64,000 bases of DNA from Hoeflea marina (GTDB lineage: Bacteria; Pseudomonadota; Alphaproteobacteria; Rhizobiales; Rhizobiaceae). Of the stretch, positions 24,168 to 34,675 are shown one piece after another; position 1 is the first letter of the stretch, and each line of letters opens with the position of its first letter. The notes beneath the pieces were generated by a model. The model ran no database searches. It was not told the DNA's origin and saw only the letters and a list, made by a program, of their open reading frames with translations. Location: the NCBI RefSeq assembly GCF_003182275.1, contig NZ_QGTR01000002.1, positions 724,237-788,236 on the forward strand. The letters run 5' to 3'. The position numbers and the translations under genes are program-made.

Positions 24168-24366
24168 GATGCGATGGTTCCGCCGAGCCCAAGGCAAGGC
24201 GGATGAAAAAGGGAACACGGTGAGGTCGACCCGATGAGGGACCGAAACCGTGGCTGCCCCCGCAACTGTGAGCAATGAGCGACATCCGGACGACCACTGG
24301 CCGAGGCCGGGAAGGTGGATGAAGCGACGATCTGCAAGCCAGGAGACCTGCCATCGAACGCCGGCG
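24168..24366 (+). promoter_or_regulatory. Cobalamin (B12) riboswitch
   Basis: The classical landmarks occur in order: GGTTCC near 24174 pairing with GGGAAC near 24210, the ACGGTG turn, CCCCCGCAACTGTGAGC (24255-24272), CCACTGGCCGAGGCCGGGAAGG (split across 24294-24315), and the B12 box AGCCAGGAGACCTGCC at 24337-24352. When adenosylcobalamin binds, expression of the downstream transporter is normally shut off. A hairpin CCACAC/GTGTGG just before the ribosome site could be the expression platform. Confidence 0.95.
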
Positions 24367-24424
24367 CGTCACGCGCCACAACCCGTCACGAAACCACACG
24401 GTGGGTGTGGAAAGGAAGAAAATC

Positions 24425-25108
24425 ATGCATATCGAACCCGGCGTCGTTGATGGCGCCAAGATCGTCCTGAGTTACGCGACCGCCGCCGCCTCGCTGGGCC
24501 TGGTCGGCAAGATGGCCGTCGACACCGTGCGCGAGCATGGCAGCATTGCCGCCGCCGCGCTTCGCTCGGTCGCCACGACCGCACTCGTCTTCACCTTTTT
24601 CGAAGTCTTCCCGCATGAAGCGGTGGGCGTCTCCGAGGTGCACCTGATTCTCGGCTCGACGCTGTTCCTGGTTTTCGGAGCGGGTCCGGCCGCCATCGGC
24701 CTCGTGCTCGGCCTGCTGCTGCAGGGCGTGTTCTTCGCGCCGTTCGACCTGCCGCAATACGGCATGAACATCACCACGCTGATCGTGCCGCTGTTTGCCA
24801 TGGCGGCGCTGGCCAAGCGGATCATCCCGGCCCGCACAGCCTACAAGGATGTGAGCTACATGCAGGCGCTGACCCTTTCGGTGACCTTCCAGGGCGGCAT
24901 TGTCGCCTGGGTGGCGTTCTGGGTTGTCTATGGCCACGGCTTCGGCGCGGAGAACCTCGCTTCGGTCGCCACATTCGCCGCCGCCTACATGACGGTTGTC
25001 GTCGTCGAGCCGCTGATCGATCTCGGCGTGCTGGCAATCGCCAAGAATCTGCACGGCCTGGGCGGCGCCACGCTGTTCCAGAACCGTCTCTATCACGCCA
25101 ACGCCTGA
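24425..25108 (+). CDS. CbiM-like ECF transporter permease under B12 riboswitch
   Basis: A 227-residue membrane protein with about seven spans. It starts MHIEPGVV, the Met-His N-terminus that CbiM/NikM proteins use for metal binding, and contains GVSEVHLILGSTLFLVFGAG and FAPFDLPQYGMNITTL, which fit the CbiM family. CbiM recognises Co2+ (or Ni2+) for uptake. No cbiN, cbiQ or cbiO follows; the next element is a terminator. It is therefore a stand-alone S-component-like protein in this window. Control by the cobalamin riboswitch 60 bases upstream supports a cobalt role. Confidence 0.85.
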   Translation: MHIEPGVVDGAKIVLSYATAAASLGLVGKMAVDTVREHGSIAAAALRSVATTALVFTFFEVFPHEAVGVSEVHLILGSTLFLVFGAGPAAIGLVLGLLLQGVFFAPFDLPQYGMNITTLIVPLFAMAALAKRIIPARTAYKDVSYMQALTLSVTFQGGIVAWVAFWVVYGHGFGAENLASVATFAAAYMTVVVVEPLIDLGVLAIAKNLHGLGGATLFQNRLYHANA

Positions 25109-25158
25109 ACCGGATGCCTGGTCCTTGTGAAAGTTTGGGCAGGCAGAATAAAATACAG

Positions 25159-25189
25159 ATACGGCGGCCTCGGGTCGCCGTATTTTTTT
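25159..25189 (+). terminator. Intrinsic terminator after the cbiM-like gene
   Basis: ATACGGCG pairs with CGCCGTAT around a GC-rich loop, followed by seven T in 25183-25189. It ends the riboswitch-controlled transcript after a single gene. Confidence 0.88.
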
Positions 25190-25321
25190 GTCCGGCAACG
25201 ATTTCTGGTTATAATCTACTGAATCTGTTATGTGTCGTCGCAGATTTGATATGCTCATGTCGTAATATATTCAATCTGATGATTTGGTAGATGCAATCGC
25301 GACAACGGATCGGGGTGCCTC

Positions 25322-26047
25322 ATGGATTTCGTGCGCAAGGATGTCCACAACTCTGAACTTCCGGTTCTGTGCCGATCGTGCGAATCGCGCCACCGCGGCA
25401 TCTGCGGCGTGCTCTCGCCAGAGCAACTCGTCCGGCTCAGCCGCCACTCGTCCCGCCACGGCGCCGGGGCCGGGCAGGAACTCAGCGGCGAAAGCCTGGA
25501 GACCAAATCCTACTCCAACATCATTTCCGGCGTGGTCAAGCTGTCCAAGATGATGGCCGATGGCCGCCAGCAGATTGTCGGGCTGCAGTTCGCGCCGGAC
25601 TTTCTCGGCCGTCCGCTGCGCCAGGAGAACGGCGTCACCGCGGAAGCCGCCACCGATGTGGAATTGTGCAGCTTCCCGAAGGCGGCGATGGACCGCATGA
25701 TCCGGGAAATGCCCGAACTGGAACACAAGCTGCATGAGCAGACCCTCAACGAGCTCGACGAGGCCCGCGACTGGATGCTCACCCTGGGACGCAAGACGGC
25801 GTCGGAAAAGGTGGCGAGCTTCCTGCTGCTGATTGCAACCCACGCCGACCCGGAGCTGGAAACGGACTGCTCCGACTTCGACCTGCCGATGAGCCGCGGT
25901 GACATCGGCGATTTCCTTGGCCTGACCATCGAGACCGTGTCCCGGCAGATGACCAAGCTGCGCAAGGAGGGGATCATCATCATCGACCACAACCGTCATG
26001 TGGTGGTGCCCGATCTCTCCCGGCTGGCCGACCGCGCCGCCATCTGA
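25322..26047 (+). CDS. FNR-type oxygen-sensing transcriptional regulator
   Basis: A 241-residue Crp/Fnr protein of the FnrN/FnrL group. N-terminal cysteines C17, C20 and C28 plus internal C116 match the ligand set for an oxygen-labile [4Fe-4S] cluster in FNR. A cyclic-nucleotide-type beta-roll spans about residues 45-150, and a winged helix about 185-235 has the FNR recognition sequence LTIETVSRQMTKLRKEG (Glu and Ser-Arg contacts for TTGAT half sites). It would activate low-oxygen respiration genes when oxygen falls. No clear FNR box was found in the neighbouring intergenic regions. Confidence 0.9.
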   Translation: MDFVRKDVHNSELPVLCRSCESRHRGICGVLSPEQLVRLSRHSSRHGAGAGQELSGESLETKSYSNIISGVVKLSKMMADGRQQIVGLQFAPDFLGRPLRQENGVTAEAATDVELCSFPKAAMDRMIREMPELEHKLHEQTLNELDEARDWMLTLGRKTASEKVASFLLLIATHADPELETDCSDFDLPMSRGDIGDFLGLTIETVSRQMTKLRKEGIIIIDHNRHVVVPDLSRLADRAAI

Positions 26048-26308
26048 GCGGCGCCGTCGCCTCGGCGGGTCCACGGACCGCGCGCTTGTCTGCCGAACCG
26101 GCCTTCCCCGGGTTCCAACAGCCGAGCGCCGTGCAGAGCTCCGAGGCTTGGGCCTGCTCCCGCCCACGTGGCATGCGGTCATGAAAATCACGATTGCCAG
26201 AAACAACCCGTTGGTGCGCTGGCCGCCATGCGGTAGCGTCGACCGGTCGGCAGCGGCGGGGAGGCCGCACCGGCGGCAATGGGGGCGTCGTGTCGGAGGG
26301 GCGGCGGG

Positions 26309-27913
26309 ATGGAATTCGATTATGTGGTCGTTGGCGGCGGCTCGGCCGGGTCGGTGCTGGCCGCACGGCTGTCGGAAGATCCCGGCGTGACGGTCTGCCT
26401 GCTGGAGGCGGGCGGCGACGGCCGGGGAATTCTGGTTCGCGCGCCGCTCGGCGTTGTGGCCATGCTGCCGGGAAGACCGAAAATCAACAATTGGGCTTAC
26501 GCCACCGAACCGCAGGCGGGGCTCGACGGCCGCCGCGGGTTCCAGCCGCGCGGCCGGATGCTCGGCGGCTCGAGCGGCCTCAACGCCATGCTCTATGTCC
26601 GCGGCCATCCGTCCGACTATGACGACTGGGCCGCCTCCGGCTGCGAGGGCTGGGGCTGGGATGACATGCTGCCCTGGTTTGTCCGCTCCGAGCGCAACCA
26701 GCGCGGCGCGGACGGGTTACACGGCGGCTCCGGCCTGCTGCAGGTCTGCGACCAGCAGACGCCGCGCGCCATATCGCGCGCCTTTGTCGAGGCTGCGGCG
26801 CAGATGCAGATCCGCCGGAACGACGATTTCAATGGGCCGGAGCAGGAAGGCGCCGGGCTCTATCAGGTCACCCAGCATTTTGACCGGGGCAGGCGGGGCG
26901 AGCGCTGCTCGGTGGCGTCGGCCTATCTGCATCCGGTGATGTCCAGGCCCAATCTGCAGGTGATCACCGGCGCCCATGCGACCAAGGTGGACCTGGATGG
27001 CAGGCGCGCCGTCGGCGTGGCCTACCGTCGGCGCGGCCGCGACCGCAGCGTTCGCGCGCGCCGCGAAGTCATCCTCTGCGGCGGGGCATTCAACTCGCCG
27101 CAACTGCTGATGCTGTCGGGGATCGGGCCGGGGGCCGAGCTTCAGCGCCACGGCATCGGCGTCATCCAGGACCTGCCGGGTGTCGGCGCCAACCTGCAGG
27201 ACCACATCAACTTCACGCTGCTCTACCGGACGGCCGATACCGAAGTGTTCGGGCTCGGCCTGGTCGGGGCGGCCAGGCTGGTGGGCGAGATCCTGCGCTG
27301 GCGCCGCGACGGCTCGGGACTAGTGGCCTCGCCGGGCGCCGAGGCCGGCGCCTTCGTCCGATCGGATCCGGCGCTGCCGCGGCCGGATCTGCAACTGCAT
27401 TTCGTCGGCGGGATCGTCGACGACCACACACGCAAGCTGCATCTCGGTTTCGGCTACTCCGCCGATGTCTGCGTGCTCCGCCCCTGGTCGCGCGGCGAAG
27501 TGGGACTTTCCGGCCCGAACCCGCTGGCGGCCCCGCGCATCGACCCGAACTATCTCGGCGACGGGCGGGATGCGGATCTGCTGCTCAAGGGCGCCCGGCT
27601 GATCCGCTCGATCATGGAGGCGCCGGCGCTCGCCCGCTACAAGACCGGCGAGCTCTACACCGAGGGGGTGGAGAGCGATGCCGACTGGATGGCGCAGATC
27701 CGCGCCCGCGCCGACACGATCTATCATCCCGTCGGCACCTGCCGCATGGGCCGCGATCCGCTGGCGGTTACCGACCCGCAATTGCGCGTCCGCGGCATCG
27801 ACCGCCTGCGGGTCGTCGATGCCTCGATCATGCCGACGCTGATCGGCGGCAACACCAACGCGCCGACAGTGGCGATTGCCGAAAAGGCGGCGTCAATGAT
27901 CCGGTCTGGCTGA
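26309..27913 (+). CDS. GMC family FAD-dependent oxidoreductase
   Basis: A 534-residue flavoprotein of the glucose-methanol-choline family. It begins MEFDYVVVGGGSAGSVLAAR (FAD-binding Rossmann motif), followed by GRMLGGSSGLNAMLYVRG (GMC signature 1), GAFNSPQLLMLSGIGP (signature 2) and a C-terminal YHPVGTCRMG with the catalytic His and later NTNAPT. Substrates are alcohols such as choline or polyols; the exact one cannot be read from sequence. The start at 26309 follows GGAGGGG. It is convergent with the polyol operon, so a link to alcohol or polyol oxidation is plausible but unproven. Confidence 0.9.
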   Translation: MEFDYVVVGGGSAGSVLAARLSEDPGVTVCLLEAGGDGRGILVRAPLGVVAMLPGRPKINNWAYATEPQAGLDGRRGFQPRGRMLGGSSGLNAMLYVRGHPSDYDDWAASGCEGWGWDDMLPWFVRSERNQRGADGLHGGSGLLQVCDQQTPRAISRAFVEAAAQMQIRRNDDFNGPEQEGAGLYQVTQHFDRGRRGERCSVASAYLHPVMSRPNLQVITGAHATKVDLDGRRAVGVAYRRRGRDRSVRARREVILCGGAFNSPQLLMLSGIGPGAELQRHGIGVIQDLPGVGANLQDHINFTLLYRTADTEVFGLGLVGAARLVGEILRWRRDGSGLVASPGAEAGAFVRSDPALPRPDLQLHFVGGIVDDHTRKLHLGFGYSADVCVLRPWSRGEVGLSGPNPLAAPRIDPNYLGDGRDADLLLKGARLIRSIMEAPALARYKTGELYTEGVESDADWMAQIRARADTIYHPVGTCRMGRDPLAVTDPQLRVRGIDRLRVVDASIMPTLIGGNTNAPTVAIAEKAASMIRSG

Positions 27914-27932
27914 GGAGCGCGAAGACGCGAAC

Positions 27933-27970
27933 TGCCCGGCCATCCGGGGAGGATGCCGGAAGGCCGGGCA
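27933..27970. terminator. Long hairpin between convergent genes
   Basis: TGCCCGGCC (27933-27941) pairs with GGCCGGGCA (27962-27970), with an inner TCCGG/CCGGA stem. It lies between the GMC gene and the end of mtlK and could end transcription from both sides, although no T run follows. Confidence 0.45.
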
Positions 27971-28043
27971 GGGGCCGGAGCGGGCCGCTGAATCCCGCGC
28001 CGGCTGGGCGGGAAGCGGAAGGCGAAGGGTGGCCCTGCGCCGT

Positions 28044-29513
28044 TCAGCCCTTCACATAGGCTTCGAGGGTCGCCCGGGCGCCGTTCTTCCAGAGCGCTGC
28101 CACCGCCTTGGCGAAGGCGGCGCGGAAGATCTCGTTGTCCGACAGCGAGCCGAAGATGTCGCGCATGTCGAGAAACTTCAGTGGCTCGCTGCGGGCGGCG
28201 TGACCGTGGACGCGCAGCCGTTCGGCCGACGGGTCATCGATCGTGTAGCTGCTGCCGTCCTCGCGCTCTCCGGCGCAATAGCGGCACCACAGCGCCACTT
28301 CCAGCGCCAGTCCGTCAATCGATTGTCCCGCCTCGAGCCGCGCCGCGATCGTCGGCAGGATGAATTTCGGCTGCCGGTTGGAGCCGTCGAGACAGAGCCG
28401 CGCGATCGTGTCGCCGAGTGCCGCATTGCCGAAGCGCTCCGCCACCTTGTGGTAGTAGTCGGTGAGGCTGACGCCCGGAATCTCCGGCACGGTGGGGATC
28501 ATCTCGGCGAATTCGAGTTTCTCCAGGAACCCGGCGATCAGCGGATCGGCCATGGCGTCATGGGCGAATTCGTGGCCGAGCAGCGCCGATGAGTAGGCGA
28601 TCACCGCATGGCCGCCATTGAGAATCCGGAGCTTCATCAGTTCGTAGGGGGCGACGTCCTTGACGAATTCGACTCCCACCGTTTCCAGCGCCGGTCGGCC
28701 CTGCGGGAAATTGTCCTCCAGCACCCACTGCCGGAACGGCTCGCAGACCACGGGCGCCGCATCATCGATGCCGAAGCGATCCCTGACCAGGTCGATCTCG
28801 CGTGGCCCTGTGGCCGGCGTGATGCAGTCGACCATGCCGCAGGGAAAGGCGACATGGGCGGCGATGTGGGCGGCGATGTCGCCGGGCATCTGCCGCGCCA
28901 GGCCAAGCACGGCGGCGCGGGCGACATGGCCGTTCTCCGGCAGGTTGTCGCAGGACATCACCGTGAACGGAGCGAGGCCCGCCTGACGGCGGCGGTCTAG
29001 GGCTGCAACGATGATCCCGAACACCGTTTTCGGCGCAGCGGGCGTGCGGCTGTCGGCGACGATGTCGGGATGGGAGGCGTCGAAGCTGCCGGTCTTGGCG
29101 TCGATGTAGTATCCGCCCTCGGTAACAGTCAGCGAGACGATGCGGATGGCCGGATCGGCCATGGCGGCAATGGTGGCCTCGGCGTCGATTTCGGCGAAAC
29201 CGATCATCGAGCCGGTGATCATGCCCGAGAAGCCCTTGGGGTCGAGCTCGACCACCGTTGTCAGCCAGTCCTGCGCCTTAAGCTTGCCGCGCATGGCGGC
29301 ATCGAAGCTCTTGATGCCGGCGCCGATGATGGCCCAGTCGTGGTCGCGGCCGCTGTCGAACAGCCGGTGCAGGTAGTGCGCCTGGTGGGCGCGGTGAAAA
29401 TTGCCCACCCCGACATGCACGATGCCGGCGCTGAGATCAGCGCGGCTGTAGCTCGGAACCGAGACGCGTTGGCCGAGGTCGGCGAGCGTCGAGAGCGCGG
29501 GTTTCAGAGTCAT
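28044..29513 (-). CDS. mtlK: Mannitol/polyol 2-dehydrogenase
   Basis: A 489-residue member of the mannitol dehydrogenase family (long-chain, NAD-dependent, no metal). The N-terminal Rossmann part has VHVGVGNFHRAHQAHYLH, and the C-terminal part has MKLRILNGGHAVIAYSSALLGHEF, the active-site region with the conserved Lys and Asn-x-x-His. It converts mannitol to fructose (or arabinitol to xylulose). The ATG at 29513 has AAGGAC upstream. It is the last gene of smoEFGKS-mtlK, the order known from Rhodobacter and Sinorhizobium polyol clusters. Confidence 0.9.
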   Translation of the reverse strand: MTLKPALSTLADLGQRVSVPSYSRADLSAGIVHVGVGNFHRAHQAHYLHRLFDSGRDHDWAIIGAGIKSFDAAMRGKLKAQDWLTTVVELDPKGFSGMITGSMIGFAEIDAEATIAAMADPAIRIVSLTVTEGGYYIDAKTGSFDASHPDIVADSRTPAAPKTVFGIIVAALDRRRQAGLAPFTVMSCDNLPENGHVARAAVLGLARQMPGDIAAHIAAHVAFPCGMVDCITPATGPREIDLVRDRFGIDDAAPVVCEPFRQWVLEDNFPQGRPALETVGVEFVKDVAPYELMKLRILNGGHAVIAYSSALLGHEFAHDAMADPLIAGFLEKLEFAEMIPTVPEIPGVSLTDYYHKVAERFGNAALGDTIARLCLDGSNRQPKFILPTIAARLEAGQSIDGLALEVALWCRYCAGEREDGSSYTIDDPSAERLRVHGHAARSEPLKFLDMRDIFGSLSDNEIFRAAFAKAVAALWKNGARATLEAYVKG

Positions 29514-29590
29514 GCTGGCGTCCTTGTTGAGACCCGCCGGCGGCATGGACCGCGGCAGGCAATGCTGTCTTTTCGAGCCGGCCGGATGGC

Positions 29591-30364
29591 TCAGCTCATC
29601 CAGTTGCCGCCGTCGACATTGTAGGTCTGGGCGACGATGTAGTCGGCCTCCCTGGAGGCAAGGAAGATGGCCATGCCGGTGAGGTCCTCTGCCGTGCCCA
29701 TGCGGCCGAACGGCACGGCGGCGCCGACCTGGCGGCGCTTCTCCCCCAGCGGCAGGTTCTCGTGCCTGGCAAACAGCGCGTCGACGCCGTCCCAGTGCTC
29801 GCCGTCGACGACGCCTGGGGCGATCGCGTTGACATTGATGCCGTGTGAAATCAGGTTCAGTCCCGCCGACTGGGTCAGGCTGATGACGGCCGCCTTCGTG
29901 GCGCAGTAGACACCGACAAGCGCCTCGCCGCGGCGACCGGCCTGGCTTGCCATGTTGATGATCTTGCCGCCGCGACCGTTGGCAATCATCACGCGTGCCA
30001 CCGCCTGCAGGGTGAACAGGGTGCCGGCCACATTGATCGAGAACAGGCGGTCATAGCTTGCCCGGGTGATCTCGGTGATCGGCGCCAGGTCGAACAGCGC
30101 CGCATTGTTGATCAGGATGTCGATGCCGCCGTGGCGGGCAGCCACGGTCGCCACGCATTCCTCGATCGAGATCTGGCTGGAGACGTCGAGATGCACGGCG
30201 AAGGCGCGATCACCTATCGCCTCTGCGGTTTCCGTGGCGCGGCCGAGGTCGATGTCGGCGATGGCAACGGTGGCGCCCTCGCGCACATAGGCCTCGGCGA
30301 AGGCGCGGCCGATGCCGCGCGCCGAGCCGGTGATCAGCGCGATCTTGCCCTCGAGCCGCTTCAT
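29591..30364 (-). CDS. smoS: Sorbitol dehydrogenase, short-chain type (SmoS)
   Basis: A 257-residue short-chain dehydrogenase. It has [22 protein letters not shown] (NAD-binding GxxxGxG), NNAALFD, the catalytic YCATKAA motif (Tyr-x3-Lys) and a preceding Ser. The sequence and length match SmoS, which oxidises D-sorbitol to D-fructose and galactitol to tagatose. Its ATG overlaps the smoK stop codon by four bases, so it is translated as part of the polyol operon. The product fructose would need phosphorylation by enzymes outside the window. Confidence 0.93.
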   Translation of the reverse strand: MKRLEGKIALITGSARGIGRAFAEAYVREGATVAIADIDLGRATETAEAIGDRAFAVHLDVSSQISIEECVATVAARHGGIDILINNAALFDLAPITEITRASYDRLFSINVAGTLFTLQAVARVMIANGRGGKIINMASQAGRRGEALVGVYCATKAAVISLTQSAGLNLISHGINVNAIAPGVVDGEHWDGVDALFARHENLPLGEKRRQVGAAVPFGRMGTAEDLTGMAIFLASREADYIVAQTYNVDGGNWMS

Positions 30365-31356
30365 GCCAGGGTCTTTCCCTGGGCGTCGAAGCGGTGGATG
30401 CAGGCAGGGTCGGGCGTCAGATGCACCGGCGCGCCGTACTTGAGCGCCGTATCGCCCTCGGTGCGAACCGTCATCGTGTCCATGCCGTCCATGTGGACGT
30501 GCAGGAAGGTGTCGGATCCGAGCCGCTCGGTGACGCCGATCTTGCCGGCCCAGCCGCTGTCGGACAGCTTGAGGTGCTCGGGTCGGATGCCGATCGTGTC
30601 GGCGCCATGCTTGGCAGCCTCCGGACCGGTGACGAAGTTCATCTTCGGCGAGCCGATGAATCCGGCGACGAACTTGTTGGCCGGGTGGCGATACAGATCC
30701 AGCGGCGAGCCGACCTGCTCGATGCGGCCCGCCGACAGCACGACGATCTTGTCGGCCATGGTCATGGCTTCGACCTGGTCGTGGGTGACGTAGATCATCG
30801 TCGTCTTCAGCGACTGGTGCAGCTCGGAAATCTCAAGCCGCATGTTGACCCTGAGTGCCGCGTCCAGGTTCGACAGCGGCTCGTCGAACAGGAAGGCCTT
30901 CGGCTCGCGCACGATGGCCCGTCCGATGGCCACGCGCTGGCGTTGGCCGCCGGAGAGCTGGCCTGGGCGCCGGTCGAGATAGTCGGTCAGGTTGAGCACC
31001 TTGGCAGCGCCATTGACCTTGGCGTCGATCGCCGCCTGGTCCATGCCCGCCATCTTCAGCGGGAAGGCGATGTTCTTGCGCACGCTCATGTGCGGATAGA
31101 GCGCGTAGGACTGGAACACCATGGCGAGCCCGCGCTTGGCGGGCGGCGTGTGCGAGGCGTCCTGGCCGTCGATCAGGATCTGGCCCGAGGAAATGTCCTC
31201 AAGCCCGGCGATCAGCCTGAGCAGGGTCGACTTGCCGCATCCAGACGGCCCGACAAAGACCACGAACTCGCCTTCGCCGATCTCGAGGTCGAGCGGCCGG
31301 ATGACATCGGTGTTGCCGAAGGATTTGGTGACCTGCTTGAGGGTAATCTGTCCCAT
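30361..31356 (-). CDS. smoK: Polyol ABC transporter ATP-binding protein SmoK
   Basis: A 331-residue MalK-type ATPase. Walker A is [19 protein letters not shown] (about residues 34-52), the Q loop is [12 protein letters not shown], the signature is [16 protein letters not shown] and Walker B is [14 protein letters not shown]-terminal TOBE regulatory domain includes IGIRPEHL. The ATG at 31356 follows a GGGGAGAC-type site; the open frame continuing to 33009 is a shadow through the permease genes. It energises SmoFG for sorbitol/mannitol uptake. Confidence 0.93.
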   Translation of the reverse strand: MGQITLKQVTKSFGNTDVIRPLDLEIGEGEFVVFVGPSGCGKSTLLRLIAGLEDISSGQILIDGQDASHTPPAKRGLAMVFQSYALYPHMSVRKNIAFPLKMAGMDQAAIDAKVNGAAKVLNLTDYLDRRPGQLSGGQRQRVAIGRAIVREPKAFLFDEPLSNLDAALRVNMRLEISELHQSLKTTMIYVTHDQVEAMTMADKIVVLSAGRIEQVGSPLDLYRHPANKFVAGFIGSPKMNFVTGPEAAKHGADTIGIRPEHLKLSDSGWAGKIGVTERLGSDTFLHVHMDGMDTMTVRTEGDTALKYGAPVHLTPDPACIHRFDAQGKTLA

Positions 31357-31367
31357 GTTCGTCTCCC

Positions 31368-32198
31368 CTATTTCACGGCGCCGAAGGTCAACCCGCGGAC
31401 CAATTGTTTCTGGCTGAACCAACCCATGATCAGGATCGGGGCGATGGCCATGGTCGAGGCGGCCGAAAGCTTGGCGTAAAACAGGCCTTCGGGGCTCGAA
31501 TAGCTGGCGATGAACGCGGTCAGCGGCGCGGCGTTGGCCGCCGTCAGGTTGAGCGTCCAGAAGGCTTCGTTCCAGGCCAGGATGATGTTGAGCAGCAGTG
31601 TCGAGGCGATGCCCGGCACGGCCATCGGCGTGAGCACATGGATGATCTCGGACCAGAGCGTGGCGCCGTCCATGCGGGCCGCCTCGAGGATTTCGCCGGG
31701 GATTTCCTTGAAATAGGTGTAGAGCATCCAGACGATGATCGGCAGGTTGATCAGCGTCAGCACCACCACCAGGCCGGGGACGCTGTCGAGCAGGCCGGTG
31801 TCCCGGAAGATCAGGTAGATCGGGATCAGCACGCCCACCGGTGGCAGCATCTTGGTCGAGAGCATCCACATCAGGATGTCCTTGGTGCGCCGGGTGGGCA
31901 CGAAGGCCATCGACCAGGCGGCCGGGATGGCGATGAGCAGGCCGAGGAGGGTCGAACCGACCGATATGACCACCGAGTTGTAGAAATGGCGCGCATAGTT
32001 GGAGCGCGACTGCACCTCGGTGTAGTTTTCCAGCGTCCAGCTGAAGTTGAGGAACGAGGGAGGGGAGGCGACGGCTTCGGCCTCGGTCTTGAAGCTGGTC
32101 AGCACGGTCCAAAGGATCGGAAAGAAGATCAGGAAGCCGATCGACCAGGCCAGGATCGTCACGATCGTCTTGTGGCGGGTGGATACTGCGCGGGCCAT
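31368..32198 (-). CDS. smoG: Polyol ABC transporter permease SmoG
   Basis: A 276-residue inner-membrane permease of the MalG type with six spans. The EAA loop is visible as [21 protein letters not shown], which docks on SmoK. It ends with GLTFGAVK. It follows smoF by three bases and precedes smoK by eleven, so all are one transcript. Confidence 0.92.
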   Translation of the reverse strand: MARAVSTRHKTIVTILAWSIGFLIFFPILWTVLTSFKTEAEAVASPPSFLNFSWTLENYTEVQSRSNYARHFYNSVVISVGSTLLGLLIAIPAAWSMAFVPTRRTKDILMWMLSTKMLPPVGVLIPIYLIFRDTGLLDSVPGLVVVLTLINLPIIVWMLYTYFKEIPGEILEAARMDGATLWSEIIHVLTPMAVPGIASTLLLNIILAWNEAFWTLNLTAANAAPLTAFIASYSSPEGLFYAKLSAASTMAIAPILIMGWFSQKQLVRGLTFGAVK

Positions 32199-32201
32199 GG
32201 T

Positions 32202-33074
32202 CTACGCCTCCAGGTTCTTGCCGATCATCCGCATCAGGAAGATCGCAACGATATTGGCGAGGATGACGGCGACGATGCCGCCGGCGGAGCCGCCACCCAC
32301 GTCGAACTGCAAGAGCGACTGGGCGTAGACGAGATAGGTGATGTTGGTCGATGCATTGCCCGGGCCGCCATTGGTGGTCACCAGGATCTCGGCGAACACC
32401 GAGAGCAGGAAGATGGTCTGGATCAGGATCACCACCGTGACCGCCCGCGTGAGGTGCGGCACGACGATGTAGATGAAGCGGCTGAAGGTGCCGGCGCCGT
32501 CCATTTCGGCGGCTTCCATCTGCTCGCGGTCGAGCGACTGCATGGCGGTAAGCAGGATCAGCGCTGCGAACGGCAGCCATTGCCAGGCGACGATGAGAAT
32601 GATCGAGGCCAGCGGCGCCTGGCTGAGAAAATCGAACGGCTGCAGCCCGACCGCCTTGGCCATGTAGGCGAACAGCCCGTTGACGGGATTCATGAACATG
32701 TTCTTCCACACCAGCGCGGACACGGTGGGCATGACGAAGAAGGGGGCGATGACCATGATGCGGACGAAGCCCTGGCCGTACATCGCCTGGTCGAGCAGCA
32801 GGGCCAGCAGCGTGCCGCCGATGACGGTGATCAGCAGCACGCCGCCGACGAGCAGCAGCGTGTTCTTCAGTGCGGTGAAGAAGGCCGGGTCGGTGAGGAA
32901 GTAGGAATAGTTGTCGAAGCCTGCCCACTGCTCCATGCCGGGCATCAGCAGATTGTAGCGCAGGAACGAGAAATAGATCGTCATCGCCAGCGGCACGATC
33001 ATCCAGCACAGCAGCATGAGAACTGCGGGTGCTAACATGAAGCGGGCGGCAATTCGAGAATGAGCGGTGGCCAT
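32202..33074 (-). CDS. smoF: Polyol ABC transporter permease SmoF
   Basis: A 290-residue permease of the MalF type with six spans. The EAA-type loop is [20 protein letters not shown], and [15 protein letters not shown] is typical of sugar permeases. It forms the translocation pore with SmoG. A UUCG-capped hairpin lies upstream, between smoE and smoF, and probably lowers expression of the permeases relative to the binding protein. Confidence 0.92.
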   Translation of the reverse strand: MATAHSRIAARFMLAPAVLMLLCWMIVPLAMTIYFSFLRYNLLMPGMEQWAGFDNYSYFLTDPAFFTALKNTLLLVGGVLLITVIGGTLLALLLDQAMYGQGFVRIMVIAPFFVMPTVSALVWKNMFMNPVNGLFAYMAKAVGLQPFDFLSQAPLASIILIVAWQWLPFAALILLTAMQSLDREQMEAAEMDGAGTFSRFIYIVVPHLTRAVTVVILIQTIFLLSVFAEILVTTNGGPGNASTNITYLVYAQSLLQFDVGGGSAGGIVAVILANIVAIFLMRMIGKNLEA

Positions 33075-33150
33075 GAGAGTCGTCCCCGTTGTTCAGCCGT
33101 CCCGTGCGGAAGTCGGCGGAAGGCGCATGAGCGGAATCGGGTAGTGTCTT

Positions 33151-33184
33151 GAAAAGCAGGGCCGGATCCCGAAGGATCCGGCCC
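33151..33184 (-). terminator. UUCG hairpin between smoE and smoF
   Basis: On the transcript an 11-base perfect stem (33184-33174 with 33169-33159) closes a TTCG tetraloop and is followed a few bases later by TTTTC. It looks like a partial terminator or 3' stabiliser for the smoE message. Confidence 0.65.
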
Positions 33185-33200
33185 TCTCCGGGAGGAGCGG

Positions 33201-34511
<1,311 letters not shown>

Positions 34512-34535
34512 AATTTCCTCCCAAACTCCGATGGG

Positions 34536-34560
34536 CAATTGCCATCAATACGGGCAATTG
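34536..34560. promoter_or_regulatory. Candidate SmoC operator at the smoE promoter
   Basis: CAATTGCC, nine bases, GGCAATTG forms a perfect dyad starting 25 bases before the smoE ATG. An identical dyad with the same spacing lies at 36395. A palindrome of this size suits a SorC/DeoR-type regulator such as SmoC. Confidence 0.75.
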
Positions 34561-34675
34561 TTCACATTGGGGCGAGCGAATGTCAACGAGATTCGTTTCC
34601 GCGCTGCAGCATGAAAACAGAAAAACTCAGGTTTTTCATTGAGAATTCAAAAGATTGGGAGAAGGATTTTTTTGC

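Noticed and set aside
25200-25321. FNR box before the fnr-type gene
   Set aside because: TTGAT at about 25246 has no matching ATCAA half site at the right spacing.
31404-33035. 543-residue open frame on the plus strand
   Set aside because: Mirror image of smoF and smoG. Highly charged, no motif, no start signal.
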